Source: Poteriospumella lacustris
Taxonomy: Eukaryota > Sar > Chrysophyceae > Chromulinales > Dinobryaceae
Direction: 5' to 3'
Assembly (NCBI GenBank): GCA_008000375.1
Contig: SMOI01000452.1
Location: 1-23,423, forward strand
DNA length: 23,423 nucleotides
Below, one piece after another: positions 1 through 7,949 of the stretch. Both the position numbers and the translations under genes were made by a program. The notes below the pieces were generated by a model. That model was given only the letters and a program-made list of their open reading frames with translations. It ran no database searches and had not been told where the DNA came from. Within the stretch, counting starts at the first letter, position 1; each line of letters opens with the position of its first letter.

Positions 1-86
1 CCCCACTTGAAAGTTTTTTGAGAAAATTTGGCATAGATATATAATATATATTATATATTTATTTTTTATTTATATAATTTTTTTAA

Positions 87-824
87 TTATTCATCATCAT
101 CTTCATCATCAATAATAATTTCATCCCACATTTTATATATTTTTTTATTTTTTTGATTTATTAAACACCAATTATGAGGTTCATCAAAAATAAAATCATT
201 TAGAGTTAAAAATATATCTTTTGGTAATTCTGCCACTTCATCAAATATTTTTGTGGATTGTTTTTTATCCATTTTAAAAAATATTAAATTATTTATAATC
301 TCTCTAATTTGTGGGTGGAGTGCAAAATAGTTTTGTAATAAAATTAAATTGACAACTTTTAAATGTCTTTGATTAGCAACCATATTTTTAAATTGACCAA
401 TTATAAAAGGGTCTCTCAATGCTTTTTGCACATCATCCATAATAACTAAACTTTTTTTACCTTCTTCAGAATTCGTTTTTATTTCTTCATATAATTGTTG
501 AATATTAGCAGGTGTTAATTCATCAAATACTTGTTCTGGTGGTAAAGCATCAAATATATTCTTTTTTAATGACGCTCTTGATGATGCAGGCATAAACACA
601 TATATTTTATTAAATTTCTTTTTGTACAGTTTTAAAACAAAATTAATTGTCAATGATGTTTTTCCTGAATTTTGACGACCTAAAAGAACTGTAGTATTAT
701 AAAAATTTAAATTATCTCTTACCATTGGGTAAACATCTAACTTTGGACATATTTTTTCATCACAACTAAAATTAATTTTATCTATTTTTGGTTTTTCATT
801 TTCTACAAGTTTTATTATTGTCAT
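87..824 (-). CDS. A32-like DNA packaging ATPase (FtsK/HerA superfamily)
   Basis: This 245-residue protein is the predicted motor that pumps viral DNA into the capsid by ATP hydrolysis. A Walker A loop, GRQNSGKT, lies at residues 49-56. A Walker B strand, SLVIMDD, lies at 125-131 and ends in two acidic residues. The order, spacing and short size match the A32-type ATPases shared by polintons, virophages and large DNA viruses. The C-terminus is a run of Asp/Glu. The ATG has an A/T block about 25 bp upstream and TATAT repeats before it, like other genes of this element. It lies head-to-tail after the major capsid gene with a 45-bp gap, a usual pairing of morphogenesis genes. The family call is firm; the packaging role is by homology. 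Confidence 0.9.
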   Translation of the reverse strand: MTIIKLVENEKPKIDKINFSCDEKICPKLDVYPMVRDNLNFYNTTVLLGRQNSGKTSLTINFVLKLYKKKFNKIYVFMPASSRASLKKNIFDALPPEQVFDELTPANIQQLYEEIKTNSEEGKKSLVIMDDVQKALRDPFIIGQFKNMVANQRHLKVVNLILLQNYFALHPQIREIINNLIFFKMDKKQSTKIFDEVAELPKDIFLTLNDFIFDEPHNWCLINQKNKKIYKMWDEIIIDDEDDDE

Positions 825-869
825 TATATTATTATATATTATATTTAGAAAATTTTAAATTTATTAGAT

Positions 870-2246
870 TTATACAATAACTGATGTTATACCATTAACT
901 AAATCCATAACAATAATAATATCTTGACAAGACCAATATTCTAATGTCATATTAGCACCAGTAGCAGCCAATCTATTTAATCTAATTGTTGAGGTTTGGC
1001 CGTTTGTAGAAATACCAGAATATAATGATTCTTTGTTTGAATTAATACTTTCTAAATCTAATACTTGATAGAATTTGTGAGAACGTTGTTCTAAATTTGA
1101 AGCAGACACAGTATTAGAATATGCAGCATAAAATTCATTGTAAGCAGTTTGACCAACTCTAAAATTTGCTCTGTTTAATTGTCCTGAATGTGAATTTGAA
1201 TATACAGATCCAAAAGATTTAGATATTTGCATATATGCTTCTGCAGGGTTCTTTGCTTGTACTGGTCTTTGAGGATAAGATGTACCATTAACAATAAATT
1301 GCCAAGAATCTAAATTAGGATTAACACCAGCAAATGCACCATCAAAAGCATCTGTAGGACGAGCATACCACATTAATTGTTTTAATGATTGTACTTTAAC
1401 TTGGAAAGGAATATCAATTGCACCACTACCAGCAGGAAGAGAAGCAGAACCATAAGTATATGTTTGAGATTTAATAGAAACTTGACCAGGAAATCTAGAC
1501 ATAACCATACCATATGATTCATTCGATAATTCTAAAAATTCACAGACATATTCTAACTCTGAAAGTGTTACATTTGAGACTACATTAGCAGTCAATCCTC
1601 TTATGTAGTTTATCAATTGATCTAAAGTTAATTCAATTATTAAATCTCCATTCCACAATGGATAAAATTTAGCAACATTTAAAATACCAATCAACGGAAT
1701 AGCAAAATTATGGATTAAATTAGTGGTGTTTCCAGTTCCTCCTGAAATACTATTGTCAAATATTTTTGCACTAATGTTATTTGGACGTCCACATAAGTTG
1801 TTTGCTGATAAAGTTGTAGAACCTTCAAAGTCAAAACCAATATTCAAAGATAATGATCTACGTTCTGAAGCATTTAAAACACAAGATGTTACTAAATTAA
1901 ATAATCTTCCTGGTTGTTCAATAGTTTCTAAAACATAACCACCTGAAGTTCTCACAACTTGACGATTAAAAAGAGAATACCAAGAACCCAAAACATATGA
2001 TATATCTGTACCTGCTGTTCCAGTTCCTGGGGCTGTGAATGTGGCTTTACCAGTAATATAATGAGTTTGAAAATTACCTAAAGTTCTTTGAGTTTGAGGA
2101 ATAACAATTTGAATGGTTTGACCAGGTGTAAATTGTGCTTGACCGTAAGGATTTACTCTAAATTCATATTTTCTAGATGAAAGCATAGAAGAAGGCAAAT
2201 CAAAATTTAATTCTGAAGGAATACCTATAGGAGTTTGAACAGACAT
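870..2246 (-). CDS. Probable major capsid protein (double jelly-roll)
   Basis: This 458-residue protein is predicted to be the main capsid subunit. It is rich in Gly, Ser, Thr, Asn and hydrophobic beta-type stretches, with few charged runs, and has no catalytic motif. The N-terminal region, with SSRKYEFRVNPYG at about residues 23-35 and then a Pro/Gln-rich beta stretch, resembles the start of major capsid proteins of polinton-like viruses. Length is within the usual 400-650 range. It sits between the packaging ATPase and the minor capsid gene, the expected morphogenesis block. Codons are less AT-extreme than in neighbouring genes, as is common for a highly expressed protein. The double-jelly-roll fold is inferred, not seen; a structure prediction would settle it. 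Confidence 0.8.
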   Translation of the reverse strand: MSVQTPIGIPSELNFDLPSSMLSSRKYEFRVNPYGQAQFTPGQTIQIVIPQTQRTLGNFQTHYITGKATFTAPGTGTAGTDISYVLGSWYSLFNRQVVRTSGGYVLETIEQPGRLFNLVTSCVLNASERRSLSLNIGFDFEGSTTLSANNLCGRPNNISAKIFDNSISGGTGNTTNLIHNFAIPLIGILNVAKFYPLWNGDLIIELTLDQLINYIRGLTANVVSNVTLSELEYVCEFLELSNESYGMVMSRFPGQVSIKSQTYTYGSASLPAGSGAIDIPFQVKVQSLKQLMWYARPTDAFDGAFAGVNPNLDSWQFIVNGTSYPQRPVQAKNPAEAYMQISKSFGSVYSNSHSGQLNRANFRVGQTAYNEFYAAYSNTVSASNLEQRSHKFYQVLDLESINSNKESLYSGISTNGQTSTIRLNRLAATGANMTLEYWSCQDIIIVMDLVNGITSVIV

Positions 2247-2300
2247 TTTGTATATAATATATATGTATATATAAAAATTTTTATTTTATATTATTTTTAT

Positions 2301-3125
2301 TTAATTTTCTGAATTATCATTATTATCTGAATTTATAACAACATTTTGACTAGATAAATATTGTCCTATATTTAAATTATTTATATACATATTTATCATT
2401 GTTTCAATTTCTATGGTAATAGCCCAATCAATATTATTAAAATCAACTAAATTATTATCATCATCATAAATTAATATTTCTAATCTGTCCAAATGATTAT
2501 TTTTTATAACATTTTTCATATTTGATGTATTTTCATATAATATAATGCCATATGGTGGAACATTTGCAGGAATTGATAATAATGTTATATAATCTTTTGT
2601 TTGTGTGTTGTAATTATCTAAAATAATATTAGGACATTTAATATAAATATTTTTGGTTCCTAAAAAATTTGCAGGATATGGCATAATTATTTTATTTCCT
2701 GATGAAATATAATCTATATTTTTTTCAAAACCCATTAATTTATAACAAGTACTATTATTTAATATTGTGAATGTTGTATTATATTCTAAAGTATATTTAC
2801 CTGTTGTTGTGTCAAAAGTTATAATATACCCAACTGGTAATAATGATTGTAATAATCTTAAAAATGTATTGGCATTATAATTACCTAAAGTTAAATTAAT
2901 TTGACCAGTTGATAAATTTAAAATATTATTGTATTCATTTATAATATAAAAACTGTATGGAATTTCGGCGTGTGTTATTTTAATTGTATTATATATAATG
3001 TTTTTATCCTTCCTTAATAAATTAGGAATATTAAATGATAAATCAGAGTTTAATATACCATTTCTTCTAGCATCTGTTGTTGAAGAACTTAAATTAATTT
3101 GTTTTGTGTCAGTGATTAAATTCAT
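2301..3125 (-). CDS. Probable minor capsid (penton) protein
   Basis: The frame is open further upstream, but I choose the Met at 3125: the longer N-terminus would be a hydrophobic translation of the promoter and of the opposing gene, and this ATG has the usual upstream A/T block. The protein is 274 residues long. Near residue 50 it has THAEIPYSFYIINEYNN, followed later by a Leu-Met-Gly-Phe motif (LMGF) and an IxxYDDDNNLV stretch. This layout recurs in single-jelly-roll penton proteins of polinton-like viruses and virophages. It directly follows the major capsid gene's upstream region on the same strand. The protein is rich in Asn, Ile and Tyr, reflecting AT bias. The fold is inferred from motif pattern and position. 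Confidence 0.75.
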   Translation of the reverse strand: MNLITDTKQINLSSSTTDARRNGILNSDLSFNIPNLLRKDKNIIYNTIKITHAEIPYSFYIINEYNNILNLSTGQINLTLGNYNANTFLRLLQSLLPVGYIITFDTTTGKYTLEYNTTFTILNNSTCYKLMGFEKNIDYISSGNKIIMPYPANFLGTKNIYIKCPNIILDNYNTQTKDYITLLSIPANVPPYGIILYENTSNMKNVIKNNHLDRLEILIYDDDNNLVDFNNIDWAITIEIETMINMYINNLNIGQYLSSQNVVINSDNNDNSEN

Positions 3126-3189
3126 ATATAATATAAATATAATATAATTTAATTTAAATTTTTTTCTATATTTACTATATAATACTATA
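3126..3189. promoter_or_regulatory. Bidirectional promoter region, minor capsid / coiled-coil gene
   Basis: These 64 bp separate two divergent starts. They hold TATAT-type repeats next to each ATG and a central AATTTAAATTTTTTT block about 24-40 bp from both starts. The same arrangement precedes most genes of this element. Confidence 0.5.
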
Positions 3190-3762
3190 ATGTCAAAACA
3201 AATTAAAATAGTAAAACTTAGTAAAGATAGTAAAAAAATTGAACCTGTTGAGAGTGATAATGAATTAGAATACAAAGAACCAGAACAACCCGCACCTGTC
3301 CAACCTCAACAACCTACACCAGAACCAGAACAACCAAAAGTAAAACCCAAAAGAACATTAAATTTATCCGAAGAAGAAAGAGAAAGACGAAGATTATCAA
3401 TGATGGAAACTAGACAAAAAAGACAATCCAAAGTTGAAGAGAGAAAAAAACAATACGAAGAGTTAGAGAGACAAGCACAAGAAGAAGCAGAAAGGAAAAC
3501 TAAATTAAAATTACAAAAACTAACTAAGAAAAAAGAACAAGAAATATTAAAATCTGTTTCTAAATCTAAAAATTCTAAGGTAGTTGTTGAAGAGGAAGAA
3601 ATAGAAGATTCTGATTCTGATTCAGAGTATGAAACAGTTATAACTAAAACAAAAAGAAAAAAAGGTTCTGGAGGTGGTAGTTCTGCTCCTCCTTCATCTC
3701 CTGCAGTTCAACCAGTTCAACAACAACCACCTAAACCAACTTATAATATTAGATGGGTCTAA
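3190..3762 (+). CDS. Charged coiled-coil protein of unknown function
   Basis: I do not recognise this 190-residue protein. Residues ~30-55 are Pro/Gln/Glu-rich. Residues ~58-120 are a Lys/Arg/Glu/Gln-rich segment with no Pro, likely a long helix or coiled coil. Residues ~130-150 are acidic (EEEEIEDSDSDSEYE), and a Gly/Ser/Pro/Gln-rich tail ends in TYNIRWV. It is divergent from the minor capsid gene across 64 bp, and its stop overlaps the 3' end of the zinc-finger gene by 14 bp. Low complexity, charge and place in the structural block fit a scaffold, core or DNA-binding virion protein, but this is inference. It is less AT-extreme than adjacent spacers and fully open, so coding is likely. Confidence 0.7.
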   Translation: MSKQIKIVKLSKDSKKIEPVESDNELEYKEPEQPAPVQPQQPTPEPEQPKVKPKRTLNLSEEERERRRLSMMETRQKRQSKVEERKKQYEELERQAQEEAERKTKLKLQKLTKKKEQEILKSVSKSKNSKVVVEEEEIEDSDSDSEYETVITKTKRKKGSGGGSSAPPSSPAVQPVQQQPPKPTYNIRWV

Positions 3763-4924
3763 CTTTATTACCTCCACTATTTCCACCTTTTGGAGTTGGC
3801 TTTTGTTTTATATTTTCCTCAATTGCTTCAACTTTTTCACCAACTGAACTTGATTCATCTACTGCTATGGCTTTATTTTTCTTATCTTTTTTTTGTTCTG
3901 CTCTTGTTTTATTTGCAGTGGCTTTTTTTTCATTGGCTCTTTCTATACCAGGTCTATTTCTAACTTCAATTAAATCTTCAATATATCTTTCAGGATATGT
4001 TGTATAAGTTGTTGAAGGTTCATTCGGTTTTTTCTTATTTTTTGATACCTTTTCACCAGTTTGTCCTTTAGTCAAATTGATGTCTGAATGATCATTTCTC
4101 AAGTGTCTATTTGAATTACCAATATTCGAATCTATTCTACCACATATAGGACAAATATAATTTCTTTCGGCTTCATTTTGATAATTACCTTTCAATAAAT
4201 CGTCTTGTTTATTAGTGGGTTTTGTTTCATCTTTTTTTTCTTGTATCATTTCTACTGCTGGTTCTTGTTTTTGTTCCTCCTCAACTTCTTCACCCATTAA
4301 ACTTGGAGGTCTTATACTTGGTTGATAATCCAATTGAGGTCTTGAAAATGCTGAAGTTGCTGACATTGTATTTGGAACTCTTATATTTACAACTGTTGGC
4401 GCTGTATAATTTGATTCTACTGTTTGGGCTGTTTGAACTGTTAAATCATCATCTTCACCAAACATATTATAACTTGCATTTGCTGGTTCTGGTTGTTGTG
4501 GTTGCACATATACAAAATTTTGTGTTGGATTTAAATTATTCATTCTACTTAAAATATTTCCTGCGTGTTGATTAAATCTATTATTTAAATTATTTATATT
4601 ACTATTAATTCTAGAAAATTGTTCGTCATAATAACTTTGATTTATTTGTGATGGTGTTGGAGGAACTGGAATAGGTGGTGATGGTTGTTTAAATATAGTT
4701 GTATTTGGTTGTGGATTGACAATTGATGGTTGATTAAATTGCGGTTGTTGTTGGTATATTGGTGGTTGTGGAATATTATTTATTATTGTTGTTCCTACTC
4801 TTGGTTGTTGTTGTCTTTCGGTGTCTCGTCTTCTTACAGTCTTTTTAGAATTGTCAATATTTACAACTACTCTTTGAGATTGTTTTTGTTTTTGTTTTTG
4901 TTTATTTTTTAATTTTCTCGCCAT
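3749..4924 (-). CDS. Gln/Pro-rich protein with one C2H2 zinc finger
   Basis: This 391-residue protein starts with a basic Lys/Gln repeat (residues 1-18), which could act as a nuclear or DNA-binding signal. A long Pro/Gln/Asn-rich, probably disordered region runs to about residue 210, followed by an acidic patch. A single C2H2 zinc finger has Cys258, Cys261, His274 and His279 (C-x2-C-x12-H-x4-H). The C-terminal third is Lys/Glu-rich. The 3' end overlaps that of the convergent coiled-coil gene by 14 bp. It shares a 63-bp divergent promoter with the 126-residue gene at 4988. A role in binding DNA, either in the virion core or as a regulator, is plausible but unproven. Family not recognised beyond the finger. 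Confidence 0.75.
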   Translation of the reverse strand: MARKLKNKQKQKQKQSQRVVVNIDNSKKTVRRRDTERQQQPRVGTTIINNIPQPPIYQQQPQFNQPSIVNPQPNTTIFKQPSPPIPVPPTPSQINQSYYDEQFSRINSNINNLNNRFNQHAGNILSRMNNLNPTQNFVYVQPQQPEPANASYNMFGEDDDLTVQTAQTVESNYTAPTVVNIRVPNTMSATSAFSRPQLDYQPSIRPPSLMGEEVEEEQKQEPAVEMIQEKKDETKPTNKQDDLLKGNYQNEAERNYICPICGRIDSNIGNSNRHLRNDHSDINLTKGQTGEKVSKNKKKPNEPSTTYTTYPERYIEDLIEVRNRPGIERANEKKATANKTRAEQKKDKKNKAIAVDESSSVGEKVEAIEENIKQKPTPKGGNSGGNKVRPI

Positions 4925-4987
4925 TAAAATATATAATATAATTAACTATATATAAAAATTTTTTATGTTATTTATATTATATATACA
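4925..4987. promoter_or_regulatory. Bidirectional promoter region, zinc-finger / 4988 gene
   Basis: These 63 bp between divergent starts have a TAAAAATTTTTTAT block at 4952-4965 and TATAT repeats near both ATGs, matching the pattern seen across the element. Confidence 0.45.
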
Positions 4988-5368
4988 ATGGTCAAGTCAA
5001 GCGTAGAACTGGTCAAGCCTAAAAACTTACTTAAAAATTTAAAAAGAACTGGTGATATTATTCAAGTTGTTTTAGAAACATTGAAAGATTTACCAGAAAT
5101 TGAAAAACAAAAATATAATCCAGATTTAATTTTATATATTTGTAGAATTGTTGAAAATTCATATAATAAAAAATCTTTATCAGATGAAAAAATAAATAAA
5201 AAAGAAATGGTATTTAATATACTCAAAAAATTATATCCTAATTTATCTGATGCAGACAAAGTTATTATTGATGGAATTATTGAACATTTACATTCATCTG
5301 GAAGAATAAAAAAAATAAATATAATAAAATTAATTTATTCCACATTAAAGAAATTTTTTTTGAAATGA
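4988..5368 (+). CDS. Small helical protein of unknown function
   Basis: This 126-residue protein is rich in Lys, Ile and Leu and is predicted by eye to be mostly helical, with no Cys pairs or catalytic motif. It has no signal peptide or clear membrane segment. Its ATG follows the usual TATAT run. The stop codon overlaps the start of a tiny downstream ORF in the arrangement ATGA, suggesting coupled expression. It lies between the structural block and the replication block. I do not recognise the family; it may be a lineage-specific virion or accessory protein. Confidence 0.7.
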   Translation: MVKSSVELVKPKNLLKNLKRTGDIIQVVLETLKDLPEIEKQKYNPDLILYICRIVENSYNKKSLSDEKINKKEMVFNILKKLYPNLSDADKVIIDGIIEHLHSSGRIKKINIIKLIYSTLKKFFLK

Positions 5369-5478
5369 AATTGGATGAATTAATTATAAATTGGATAATA
5401 TCAAAAGGTGTAGAATATACATTAACAAAACTATGCACTGATAAAGTTATTATATTCATAATATTAATTTTGATATAA
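5365..5478 (+). CDS. Possible 37-residue membrane peptide, start-stop overlap
   Basis: An ATG at 5365 overlaps the TGA of the upstream gene (ATGA) and opens a 37-codon frame ending in TAA. The N-terminal half is polar. The C-terminus is strongly hydrophobic (KVIIFIILILI), long enough for a short membrane anchor. Small membrane proteins are common in such viruses, but a frame this short in AT-rich DNA can arise by chance. The overlap geometry is the main support. Confidence 0.35.
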   Translation: MKLDELIINWIISKGVEYTLTKLCTDKVIIFIILILI

Positions 5479-5498
5479 AATCTGAAACGGTTTCCACG

Positions 5499-5541
5499 AC
5501 CACTATTTCCGCAACCACTTTTTGGTCGCGGAAAAAGTGGT
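5499..5541. repeat. GC-rich hairpin in an AT-rich spacer
   Basis: The 166-bp spacer after the small ORF holds an unusually GC-rich patch. Arms 5499-5516 and 5524-5541 are complementary over 18 nt with two mismatches and a 7-nt loop. A competing perfect 10-bp hairpin (ACCACTTTTT with AAAAAGTGGT, 5514-5523 and 5532-5541) uses the same right arm. It may be a transcription end or replication signal; function unknown. Confidence 0.6.
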
Positions 5542-5644
5542 TTTGGTTCCAGAACCCAGATTTTCCAAATTTTGAGTATTATTTTTATTTTTTATTTTTT
5601 GTTTTTATTTTAATATAAATTATATTCTATTATAATTATATATA

Positions 5645-5857
5645 ATGGAATTTTATAGCGTTGTAAAAATTAAAGATGATGAGATGATTGCAGATATTGT
5701 TGAATTTGAATCAGGCGAAATTTGTATTTATTGGCACTCTGACAAATCGATATTATTATATTTATCAATGGCAGAATTTTGGAATGATTATATAAAGGGT
5801 TCAACATTTAAAATAATTAAAGATGGAGTTGATGAAAATGATATTACACCACTTTAG
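5645..5857 (+). CDS. Small protein of unknown function
   Basis: This 70-residue acidic protein contains a Trp-His pair (IYWHSD) and SMAEFW in its middle, and has mixed beta-type and helical stretches. No known motif was recognised. The ATG follows a TATAT run, and the 3' end overlaps that of the convergent PolB gene by 14 bp, the same overlap as at 3749-3762. The spacing and lack of stops support a real gene; no function can be offered. Confidence 0.6.
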   Translation: MEFYSVVKIKDDEMIADIVEFESGEICIYWHSDKSILLYLSMAEFWNDYIKGSTFKIIKDGVDENDITPL

Positions 5858-7853
5858 AACAATTTTTAATTGTAATATTTTCAAATTTACCTTCATATTT
5901 TAATTCTCCTAACTTCACATCTGTATTTGAATGAATTAATTTATCACATAAAAAACCATCTGTTAATATTTGATGTATATTATTTCTGTGTTCATACATA
6001 CATTCAGACATTTTTTTTCTATCCATTGATTTTAAAAATGGTATTAATCTAGCATAATTGGTTTTATATGGTTTGTTAATTTTATTGGTTTTAATTAAAT
6101 TAACATCTTCATTTTTATTACAAGGTCTCAACTCTGTAATTTCTTCATCTTCATTTATATTTATATTTTTATCATCATATTTTTTACTTCTATCATATTC
6201 TCCTAATCTACCCCACAATCTATTTAATAAATCTTTGGCCTTATTTGCACCTTGGTTTTTTAAATTAAATAAATACATAACATAGGGTCTAAATACTTCC
6301 TCAAATGATATTAATTTATCTGGGCTATAATATAAATAATTTGGTTCATCGTCAATTATTAATTCTACTTTTAAATTTAACTTTTTGGCGTGTTCTAAAC
6401 TTGTATGAGTATAATAATTATTATGTGAAAATCTAAATAATTTATTGATGTTTTCATCTTCTGATGGATGAACAATAACTCTATAAATACCATATTTATA
6501 ATAATCAATTGGCAATTCTGTTATTTTTTCAAAACTTCCTCTCTTAATTGGAAATTTTCCTTTTGATGTCATTAAAAAAGGATAATGACTTTTTATATCA
6601 TATTTATATACATCGCCTGAATATTGATGACCCCAAATTAAAGAACCTGTAGTTGATTCATTAATCCATATGGCTTCATCTTGTAAAATATTTTCTGGTT
6701 CAATTAAAAATCTTGTCATTTTGTCAAATAATTCTAAACAAGTATTATTAATATTTCCAGTTTTATTCATATTTATAAAACCATTTGACAAAGTTTTTAG
6801 TTTATTTATATCTTCAATTAAATTTTTATATTCTTCCTCAATTGGTATAGTAACACCTTTTTTTTGTTGTTCTCTATCAAATAATATATATTGAGAACTA
6901 AAACTATATAATATTTCATTTCTTTCGTCAATAGTTAATTTTCGTTTTGTTTCACCGTCATAACCTTCAAAAGTTAATTTATCATATAACATTGGTTTCT
7001 TTTCATTATATCTAACAGACTTGCATAAAGATGGTTTAATAGTTGTTGTATCAACTGAATAATGTTCATTTTGTAATAATAAATTAATAATTTTATTTGA
7101 TTTTATGGTTGATGTATAAATATAATCTCCTCTAACATTAATTTGATAGGTTGATAATTTCTTTTCTACTTTTTCAATTAAATTTAATGGCACTTTATCG
7201 GCTCTTTTCAATCCTAAATATGTTTTAAATTTACTTGGTGAATCAAAAAATTTATCAAAATCATATATCATATATTTTAAACTGTTATATAAACAATCAT
7301 TAAATAAATCATTGCCTCCCATTGCTTTGGGTTTAATAACTACATACATAACAAATGATTGATATTTTATGTCATCTGGGTCTGGTTCTATGTCATAATA
7401 AATTGTTGGGTCGTATATTGGGACTTTATCACCTATTGATGAAAATTTACCTGCTCTCCAATTATATTGAGGATGCTTTATTGCTGTTGATAATTTACCA
7501 TCTATTCCCTTCTTTTTTAAATATTCAGACATCTTTTTAGATATATTTAATACTTTATTTTTGGAAAAATCACCACCTCTATATATTGATGAATCAAATC
7601 TAAAACTAATCACATTATTACCAGCATATTGCACTTTATCTAATACTCTTGCTTTGGGTTCATATTCATCAAATTTCTTTTCTATTTTATCTATTAATGA
7701 TGTTTTATGCCCTTTACCTTTTATATTCTCTTTTAGTTTAATTTCATTCTCTAGTAATAAAATTAAGTCTTTATTTTCCGCTATATTCTTATTTTTCTTT
7801 AAATCTTTTTTGGCTTGTTTTAATTCCTTTTTCAATACTTTAATTTTACTCAT
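5844..7853 (-). CDS. Family B DNA polymerase with OTU-like N-terminal region
   Basis: This 669-residue protein is the predicted replicative polymerase. Motif A is YDIKSHYP at 418-425 (catalytic Asp419). A degenerate motif B, NRLWGRLGE, lies near 544-552. Motif C is a TDG at 631-633, where many family B enzymes have DTD. A thumb-side LGELKYEG follows at 648-655. These match the viral/organellar (protein-primed type) branch. Residues 1-60 are basic and helical. Around 181-189, NDLFNDCLY, plus a downstream HY at 264-265, resembles the Cys and His motifs of OTU-type cysteine proteases. I see no 3'-5' exonuclease motifs, and the protein is short for a protein-primed PolB (often 900-1200). It diverges from the integrase gene across 96 bp. 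Polymerase family firm; OTU call tentative; activity not assured. Confidence 0.82.
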   Translation of the reverse strand: MSKIKVLKKELKQAKKDLKKNKNIAENKDLILLLENEIKLKENIKGKGHKTSLIDKIEKKFDEYEPKARVLDKVQYAGNNVISFRFDSSIYRGGDFSKNKVLNISKKMSEYLKKKGIDGKLSTAIKHPQYNWRAGKFSSIGDKVPIYDPTIYYDIEPDPDDIKYQSFVMYVVIKPKAMGGNDLFNDCLYNSLKYMIYDFDKFFDSPSKFKTYLGLKRADKVPLNLIEKVEKKLSTYQINVRGDYIYTSTIKSNKIINLLLQNEHYSVDTTTIKPSLCKSVRYNEKKPMLYDKLTFEGYDGETKRKLTIDERNEILYSFSSQYILFDREQQKKGVTIPIEEEYKNLIEDINKLKTLSNGFINMNKTGNINNTCLELFDKMTRFLIEPENILQDEAIWINESTTGSLIWGHQYSGDVYKYDIKSHYPFLMTSKGKFPIKRGSFEKITELPIDYYKYGIYRVIVHPSEDENINKLFRFSHNNYYTHTSLEHAKKLNLKVELIIDDEPNYLYYSPDKLISFEEVFRPYVMYLFNLKNQGANKAKDLLNRLWGRLGEYDRSKKYDDKNININEDEEITELRPCNKNEDVNLIKTNKINKPYKTNYARLIPFLKSMDRKKMSECMYEHRNNIHQILTDGFLCDKLIHSNTDVKLGELKYEGKFENITIKNCSKVV

Positions 7854-7949
7854 ATATAATTATAATATATATTATTTTCAAATTTTTAAATTAATTTATT
7901 TATATTAAAAAAATTATCTTATATATTTTATAATTATATTTTATATATA
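7854..7949. promoter_or_regulatory. Bidirectional promoter region, PolB / integrase
   Basis: These 96 bp lie between divergent polymerase and integrase starts. TTTTCAAATTTTTAAATTA at 7875-7893 recurs upstream of the helicase gene at 11330-11348. TATAT repeats abut both ATGs. Confidence 0.5.

Noticed and set aside
2301-3275. Longer start for the minor capsid gene with an N-terminal membrane segment.
   Set aside because: The extra 50 residues overlap the promoter and the opposing gene; the ATG at 3125 has the element's usual upstream block.
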